DNA of 7,401 nucleotides, from positions 1 through 7,401 of the forward strand of contig SXQI01000214.1 in NCBI GenBank assembly GCA_005793025.1, given 5' to 3'. Position numbers and translations under genes: made by a program. Each line of letters opens with the position of its first letter. Within the stretch, counting starts at the first letter, position 1. This document shows, piece by piece, positions 6,244-7,401 of the stretch. This stretch comes from Verrucomicrobiales bacterium (lineage in GTDB: Bacteria; Verrucomicrobiota; Verrucomicrobiia; Limisphaerales; SXQI01). The notes below the pieces were generated by a model. The model saw only the letters and a list, made by a program, of their open reading frames with translations. It did no database searches and was not told the DNA's origin.

Positions 6244-7401
6244 GGTTTTGGTTGTGGGAGGACTTGAACTTGCAGTTCGGATTGCGCTTTGGATGATCGG
6301 TAAATCCGCTGTGTGGCTTTACGAAAATCTTCCTGTTTTGCTGTGGGGATATTGACGAACGTTTGAGGATTCCGATCAACAAGCGGGAACCAAGAACTCT
6401 GGATATGGATCATAACCCGGTGGCCGCGCCGGAAGGTGTGGCACACGTCAGGAATGGCGAATTTGATGGTTGTTATTTTTTCAGGGATGAAAGGTTCCGG
6501 TTTTTCGAAGCTGTTGCGGAATTTTCCTCGGAATACATCCCCGCGAACCAGTTGTTGATACCCACCCATCTTGGCTTGTGTTGGGTTTGGTTCGGGGTTG
6601 GGAAAATCTCCGGGATAGCAATCGACGAGTTTAATCACCCAGTCGGAATCGGTGCCAGTCGTGGAAACGTGGAGCGAGGCTACGAGTGGGCCGGCGAGGG
6701 TGAGGTCTTCTTCGAGGGGTTCGGTTTCATAAACCAGAACATCGGTTCGTGAGGCGGCGAATCGTTGGTCTTCGAGAGGATAATCCGAAGGGTATTTGGG
6801 AGACTTCTGGTTGGTGTAGGGCACTGGTTTAGCCGGGTCGCTCACGTATTCATCGAAGGGCTGGGCTTGATCGGTCGAAGGTTCGAAACGAAGTTTTCCG
6901 CCGGGTTGAAAAAAGAGTGTGCGGGTGACGGATTCTCTTGGTGGCCAAGCGTCGAATTTCCGCCAACGATGGGTGCCTGTTTCGAAGATCTGCGCTTCCG
7001 TGGGAGTAAAATTGGTGTCGCCCTTGAGGTAATGTCGGAAGAACGGGAGTTCGATTTTTTCGCGGTAATAATCTCCCGTTTTAGCGTGAAAATTGATGGG
7101 TCCCAAGGTGGATCCCGGAGTGCGGCTCCATGCTCCGTGGGACCATGGACCCATGACAAGAATATTGGTCGTTTTGAGGTTTTGTTTTTCGGTCCAACGG
7201 TAGGTTTCAAGCGGGCCAAAGAGGTCCTCAGCATCAAACCAGCCGCCGACATTCATCACCGCGCAGTTGATGTTTTTGAGGTGGGGTCGGATGTTGCGAG
7301 CCTGCCAATAAGCGTCGTAGGTGGGGTGGGAAAGAAATTCATTCCACTCAGGGGAACGGCCTTTCAAGAGAACTTTGTCGGAATTGGCCAAGGGACCCAT
7401 C
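6240..7401 (-). CDS. CocE/NonD-family hydrolase, C-terminal part (5' end beyond window)
   Basis: These 386 residues (numbered from the first in-window Met at 7400) are the C-terminal part of an X-Pro dipeptidyl-peptidase S15/CocE-type serine hydrolase. The end of the alpha/beta-hydrolase domain shows VGGWFDAED with the likely catalytic Asp56, and GPWSHGAW with the likely catalytic His88. A PepX_C beta-sandwich domain follows from about 115 to 375, with FFRHYLKG (120-127), ETGTHRWRKFDAWPP (140-154), the ETEPLEEDLTLAGP block and the closing IQSSWFPLVDRNPQ segment. Family members cleave acyl ester or amide bonds, such as cocaine, amino-acid esters or beta-lactam side chains, or X-Pro dipeptides; the true substrate here is unknown. 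The family usually exceeds 550 residues, so roughly 200 or more residues, including the GxSYxG nucleophile and any signal peptide, lie past base 7401. The Met at 7400 is internal, not a start. The stop overlaps the ArsR-family start. Confidence 0.93.
   Translation of the reverse strand, partial: MGPLANSDKVLLKGRSPEWNEFLSHPTYDAYWQARNIRPHLKNINCAVMNVGGWFDAEDLFGPLETYRWTEKQNLKTTNILVMGPWSHGAWSRTPGSTLGPINFHAKTGDYYREKIELPFFRHYLKGDTNFTPTEAQIFETGTHRWRKFDAWPPRESVTRTLFFQPGGKLRFEPSTDQAQPFDEYVSDPAKPVPYTNQKSPKYPSDYPLEDQRFAASRTDVLVYETEPLEEDLTLAGPLVASLHVSTTGTDSDWVIKLVDCYPGDFPNPEPNPTQAKMGGYQQLVRGDVFRGKFRNSFEKPEPFIPEKITTIKFAIPDVCHTFRRGHRVMIHIQSSWFPLVDRNPQTFVNIPTAKQEDFRKATQRIYRSSKAQSELQVQVLPQPKP

Noticed and set aside
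6363..6752. Plus-strand open frame of 129 codons opposite the CocE gene
   Set aside because: The opposite strand carries conserved PepX_C sequence throughout; this frame is a shadow of that coding sequence.
1..7401. Mobile element, CRISPR array, phage defence island, tRNA or rRNA
   Set aside because: I saw no transposase, integrase, repeat-spacer pattern, terminal inverted repeats or cloverleaf-like sequence; every gene belongs to ordinary PVC hydrolase, regulator or DUF families.

Overview
This window looks like ordinary chromosomal DNA from a PVC-superphylum bacterium, most likely Verrucomicrobiota or Planctomycetota. The strongest sign is the adjacent DUF1549/DUF1553 and DUF1501 genes, a pair massively expanded in those phyla. 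A DUF5069 gene, Tat- or Sec-exported hydrolases, and the near absence of Shine-Dalgarno sequences fit the same group. Base composition is roughly balanced by eye. I cannot fix the genus.

Layout. Bases 33-932 (+) encode a Tat-exported calcineurin-like metallophosphoesterase. It converges, with a 3-base gap, on a secreted alpha/beta hydrolase (xylan-esterase-like) at 936-1871 (-). A 143-base divergent region, 1872-2014, separates that gene from a small DUF5069 gene at 2015-2440 (+). The DUF5069 gene converges, with a 24-base gap, on a long minus-strand block. In transcription order, right to left, the block is: the C-terminal two thirds of a CocE/NonD-family hydrolase (6240-7401, cut by the window edge); an ArsR-family repressor overlapping it by 4 bases (5842-6243); a 91-base gap; a DUF1549/DUF1553 protein with a CxxCH motif (3882-5750); and a DUF1501 protein overlapping it by 11 bases (2465-3892).

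How the genes may work together. Five of the seven products are hydrolases or cell-envelope proteins of types used by PVC bacteria to break down complex organic matter. The DUF1549/DUF1553-DUF1501 pair is translationally coupled and both products carry export signals, so they probably act together outside the cytoplasm; their biochemical role is unknown. The ArsR-family regulator is tied to the CocE gene by overlapping stop and start codons and carries a cysteine-rich tail, so it may sense a metal, metalloid or thiol-reactive compound. There are no arsenic or metal-resistance genes in view to support a specific ligand.

I see no tRNA, rRNA, CRISPR array, insertion sequence, integrase or phage gene, and no stretch over 300 bases lacks a gene. 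I did not find a convincing new multi-gene system. The points most worth a second look are the unusually short DUF1549/DUF1553 protein, the cysteine-tailed ArsR protein and its placement, and the possibly leaderless divergent promoters.
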